A stretch of DNA of 64,000 nucleotides, taken from Pollutibacter soli (GTDB lineage: Bacteria > Bacteroidota > Bacteroidia > Chitinophagales > Chitinophagaceae). The notes below the pieces were generated by a model that saw only the letters and a program-made list of their open reading frames with translations, did no database searches and had not been told where the DNA came from. The first letter of the stretch is position 1, and every line of letters starts with the position of its first letter. Position numbers and translations under genes: made by a program. The DNA lies in assembly GCA_029269725.1 (NCBI GenBank), contig JARJHS010000013.1, positions 61,644-125,643 of the forward strand, read 5' to 3'. This document shows, in pieces, positions 61,112 to 64,000 of this stretch.

Positions 61112-61600
61112 ACAAAAGAATTGAAGGTGATATACAATTTACAAAAGTTTATGCTTGCCTTGTTGGGGAAAATTGGGGACATCATAGAGTTGAAAGTGGA
61201 AGGTTGTATGTTTAAAGAAAAACGGGGAAGGTGAAACGTACAACGCAGAACAAAAAAAAATGCAGTTGTAACAACTTAGGAAATTTCTACCGATGCTTGC
61301 AGCGCGTCATAGGCATTTACCGTATGTCATATTTTTTATATCACCCGGATTTTTGGAAACCTGCTTTTTACTACCTGGCAAAAGTCAAACACAGGAGAGA
61401 CAGGCTGGTTACAAGCCCACAGGGAAAATACAGTGTGATTTTGCTCTTTTCGGCTGCTTCGTAAATACGCTGTTGTTTGCTCTGTGATCTGGTTTTAACT
61501 GGGAAGAAACAATGTCGGAGTCTACGGATATTCCTCAATACCACCTGTATTGTGTATTCAACCTGACTGCATCCATCTGCTCTATGCTGCCTCGTAACAA
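61112..61600. other. intergenic region with a nine-unit heptad array
   Basis: A phase-locked series of 7-bp units spans 61189-61251 (GTTGAAA, GTGGAAG, GTTGTAT, GTTTAAA, and so on to GCAGAAC). The rest of the gap shows no gene I can support; a 77-codon plus-strand frame at 61231 begins inside the array and lacks protein character. Confidence 0.6.
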
Positions 61601-62581
61601 CTATTTACTAATTAACTCGTAACTCCTCCTCCTCGCCTCCTGATCATACAAATGCGTAACGATCATTAATTCATCCACCTTAGTCATCGATACAAATGAA
61701 TCCAGCTTCTGCTTCACCGTTGTCTGATTACCACGAAAACTGAAAGTCATCATTGAATGCAAGGCTGCTTCTTCCCCGCTGGTAAAAAAATCTCCCGGTA
61801 ACTCTTCCGGAGCCTGCAATGCTTTTGGATTGCCTCTGATCACACCCGCGAACATACGCTTGAGTGATGTGGACATCAACTCCGCTTCCCCGGTGGTGTC
61901 AGCTGCAATCACATTTACTGCTGCCATGGCATATGGAGACCTGAGGTATTGCGATGGTTTGAATCGGCTCCTGTAAATCTGTAATGCATCCATCAGGTAT
62001 GTCGGTGCAAAATGACTGGCAAACGCATAAGGCAATCCCAATGCTGCTGCGAGATACGCACTGTCTGTACTGGAACCCAATATCCAAACGGGAATATCAA
62101 CACCCTCGCCGGGAATTGCCCGCACTTTTGCATTTTTATTATCTGCAGAAAAGTATCCCAGCAATTCCTGCACCTGTTCCGGGAAATCATAACCTGCAAA
62201 GCGATCTCTGCGCAAAGCCATAGACGTTACCTGGTCGGTACCTGGTGCGCGACCAAGACCAAGATCAATCCTGTCCGGGAACAAATATCCAAGCGTACCA
62301 AATTGTTCAGCTACCATCAACGGCGCGTGATTGGGTAACATAATCCCGCCGGATCCGACACGAATCGTTTTTGTTCCGTTGGCGATATAGCCGATTAACA
62401 CTGAAGTTGCGGCACTGGCGATGCTTTCCATATTGTGATGCTCGGCCAGCCAGTATCTTTTATAACCTAACCGCTCGCAGGTTTGCGCCAGCAGCAAACT
62501 GTTTTCATAAGTGTCAGTAATCGAATAACCTTCACGCACAGTCGCCAGGTCCAATACCGAATAAGGAATTTTTTTACTCAT
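61601..62581 (-). CDS. LLM class flavin-dependent oxidoreductase
   Basis: 326 residues. Bacterial luciferase-like TIM barrel: [15 protein letters not shown] at the start, YWLAEHHNM (His-His-Asn), [20 protein letters not shown] and [13 protein letters not shown]. This is the subgroup of YhbW-like proteins of about 330 residues that use FMNH2 to oxidise an unknown substrate. No flavin reductase gene lies next to it. It stands alone with a 380-bp upstream gap. Confidence 0.92.
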   Translation of the reverse strand: MSKKIPYSVLDLATVREGYSITDTYENSLLLAQTCERLGYKRYWLAEHHNMESIASAATSVLIGYIANGTKTIRVGSGGIMLPNHAPLMVAEQFGTLGYLFPDRIDLGLGRAPGTDQVTSMALRRDRFAGYDFPEQVQELLGYFSADNKNAKVRAIPGEGVDIPVWILGSSTDSAYLAAALGLPYAFASHFAPTYLMDALQIYRSRFKPSQYLRSPYAMAAVNVIAADTTGEAELMSTSLKRMFAGVIRGNPKALQAPEELPGDFFTSGEEAALHSMMTFSFRGNQTTVKQKLDSFVSMTKVDELMIVTHLYDQEARRRSYELISK

Positions 62582-62963
62582 CTGTTTCTACTATTTATCT
62601 GCCGGAAATGCATTGCAAAATTACACGATGAAGGTTTTCATCCCGGCCCGGCTATAGTCACGGAAAGCGTGAGGGAGTATAGAGGATACCAAATACAGGA
62701 TAAGTTCAGAAAACTGAAAACCGAAAACCTGCCTGCCTGTCCGCCAGGCAAGACAGGCAGGCTGAAAACCTGAAGTTGTTTCACAAGTACATTGCTTAGT
62801 GTATGTTGCCTGCTGCCTAATAATTAACATTTTCCTTGATATCATCGTTGACCCGCTCACCTCAATAATCTTCAAAAAAATGTACCTTGCCTCCATCCTC
62901 CACGACGGATATTTCCGTACATAACAATCAGGTGGAGTTCTGTATTGATATTAACATTAACGT
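62582..62963. other. intergenic region with perfect hairpin
   Basis: GCCTGCCTGTC and GACAGGCAGGC form a perfect 11-bp stem with a 10-base loop at 62731-62762. Heptad-like CAGAAAA, CTGAAAA, CCGAAAA units run into its left arm. Promoters for the two flanking divergent genes should lie here; none is obvious. Confidence 0.6.
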
Positions 62964-63575
62964 ATGAAAAGTCTATTGTCCGTTTTATTCTTTTTTGTTT
63001 CCGTTCCGATGTTTGCTCAGCTCACCGTAAACGAACAATTCCAGAAAATCAATACCATGGAGCAAGCTCAAAAGTATATAGAAGCCAATCCCGGTCTGAA
63101 ACCAGTGATCATGAACATTTCCTGGGGAAAGGATACAACAGTGATTGCAAAGCGTTTGCTTGGCCAGAAAAAAGGCGATGTGTTTCATGTGGGATATACC
63201 ACCTATAAAGTCCTTGATTCCAAAGAAGAAGTTCAGTATCGCGCCAGCTATGTTTTTCTTGATGGCGGATCTCTTTCAAAACGTGAAATTGATTCGCTGA
63301 AAAATATCATCGTTCAGAAAGCCAATAGTGGCACTTCCTTCCAGGCACTTTCGGATCAATACACCATGGATGGTAACGAAACCCATGGCGACACCGGTTG
63401 GTTTTTTGGCGAGATGATGATGCCGAAAGAATTCCAGGACGCAGTTGCAAAAGCAAAAACAGGGGACGTTTTTTTCGTTGAAGCCCCGGAAAGACAATGG
63501 TATTACATCGTGAAAAAAACACACGACGACCAGGTTAAAAAAGATATGGTTGTCCTTAAATCGAATGGCCGGTAA
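62964..63575 (+). CDS. secreted parvulin-type peptidyl-prolyl isomerase
   Basis: 203 residues with a signal peptide (MKSLLSVLFFFVSVPMFA, then Q). The C-terminal half is a PpiC/parvulin rotamase: YRASYVFLDGGSLSKREIDS, GTSFQALSDQYTMDGNETHG, DTGWFFGEMMMPKEF, and FFVEAPERQWYYIVKKT. The N-terminal 90 residues are an own domain without a match that I recognise. It should help fold exported proteins in the periplasm. Single gene, followed by an intrinsic terminator about 100 bp downstream. Confidence 0.9.
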   Translation: MKSLLSVLFFFVSVPMFAQLTVNEQFQKINTMEQAQKYIEANPGLKPVIMNISWGKDTTVIAKRLLGQKKGDVFHVGYTTYKVLDSKEEVQYRASYVFLDGGSLSKREIDSLKNIIVQKANSGTSFQALSDQYTMDGNETHGDTGWFFGEMMMPKEFQDAVAKAKTGDVFFVEAPERQWYYIVKKTHDDQVKKDMVVLKSNGR

Positions 63576-63678
63576 GGGAAGGAAAATACGAAGTACCATT
63601 TCCGGACGCCTGATTGCGAGATGTTGAGCATGCCGCATTCAATTAAAATATAGAATTTAGTTTTCATTATTTGTGGAT

Positions 63679-63717
63679 AAAGCCTGTGTAATTCAGATGA
63701 ATAACACAGGCTTTTTT
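63679..63717 (+). terminator. rho-independent terminator of the parvulin gene
   Basis: AAAGCCTGTGT and ACACAGGCTTT form an 11-bp stem around a loop of about 11 bases and end in a run of T. Confidence 0.8.
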
Positions 63718-64000
63718 AATATTGTACGAAGCAATGAATTGTGGGAAATGGATTTAACAAAGTGGCGAACTGAATTTAAAAGTCCTTAATCGTCGTTATG
63801 CTTAAGTATTGTCATATTGACGCCACATGAAAAAATCAGGCTCTAAAAATTATCAGAAACTCTAACTTTATCACCATCAACCGCCGGCTGTTTGCTACTT
63901 ACCACTTACTACTGCTATGTAAAAGGCTGTGGTGCCGAAGCGAAAGCTCAGCATTGTTAAAAGTTTCTACAAGTCAATTCAGAAATTTTCTCCACCTGCT
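63718..64000. other. window end, no gene recognised
   Basis: 283 bp after the terminator. Only very short frames are present on either strand; no start of a further gene is seen. Confidence 0.5.

Noticed and set aside
61231..61464. 77-codon plus-strand frame
   Set aside because: Starts in a heptad array and continues into non-conserved DNA with no recognisable domain.
1..64000. tRNA and rRNA genes
   Set aside because: I looked for T-arm type GGTTCGAATCC strings and conserved rRNA stretches and found none; a covariance search would be needed to exclude a divergent tRNA.

Overview
The window looks like a chromosomal segment of a Bacteroidota bacterium, probably Chitinophagaceae or a close relative. 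The reasons are moderate GC content, signal peptides ending in the Bacteroidota-style A-x-A-Q pattern, Ala/Ser-Cys lipoboxes, solo MacB/FtsX-type permeases of about 800 residues, TPR histidine kinases of the HisKA_2 type, and an imuA-imuB-dnaE2 cassette with a RecA-like ImuA that has no Walker A. I found no rRNA, tRNA, CRISPR array, prophage or transposase gene.

Layout. 1-5.9 kb is a predicted peptide-ligation cluster: the C-terminal part of a DUF2126 protein, a zinc-ribbon metallopeptidase, a transglutaminase and a circularly permuted ATP-grasp fused to an alpha-E domain. 6.0-7.2 kb is a 'mobile mystery' pair (Fic protein plus XRE regulator) behind an array of palindromic operators. 7.2-13 kb is a complete RND efflux operon (TolC-like, adaptor, HAE1 pump). 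13.4-19.9 kb has two solo FtsX-type permeases around a secreted esterase. 20.3-24.8 kb holds a PAP2 phosphatase with a barrel-like tail, a multispanning membrane protein and a FAD oxidoreductase. 24.8-27.6 kb is a quinone-detoxification type operon (MhqO- and MhqD-like, cupin, flavin reductase). 28-36 kb holds a YeiH-type transporter, a phytoene-desaturase-like oxidoreductase, a frameshifted relic gene, an MBL hydrolase and a hydrolase/OsmC/hydrolase group. 36-45.5 kb is a signalling block: two TPR histidine kinases, two sigma-54 activators (one with a receiver domain), an AraC regulator and a small DMT transporter. 45.6-50 kb is a set of lipoproteins, a gluconolactonase-like protein and an SDR. 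50.7-56.4 kb is the ImuA-ImuB-DnaE2 mutasome. 57-64 kb has a trypsin-like protease, a serine hydrolase, a triplicated 330-bp structured repeat, a DUF6152/DUF6644 pair, an LLM oxidoreductase and a parvulin.

The most striking structure no gene list explains is the intergenic DNA. It contains more than a dozen arrays with a strict 7-bp period (units such as GTTGTTC, GTTTTTC, CTGTATT, GGAGGCA), several joined to a 28-bp hairpin (GTAGAGACGC...GCGTCTCTAC). They resemble the heptanucleotide STRR repeats known from cyanobacteria. One pair of composites brackets a small unknown gene in inverted orientation, and another pair of inverted heptad arrays lies on each side of imuAB. Other leads are the four-fold palindrome array before the XRE/Fic pair, two helically phased half-sites before imuA, a near-consensus sigma-54 promoter next to the sigma-54 activators, and an orphan terminator that implies an unannotated transcript near 50.3 kb.
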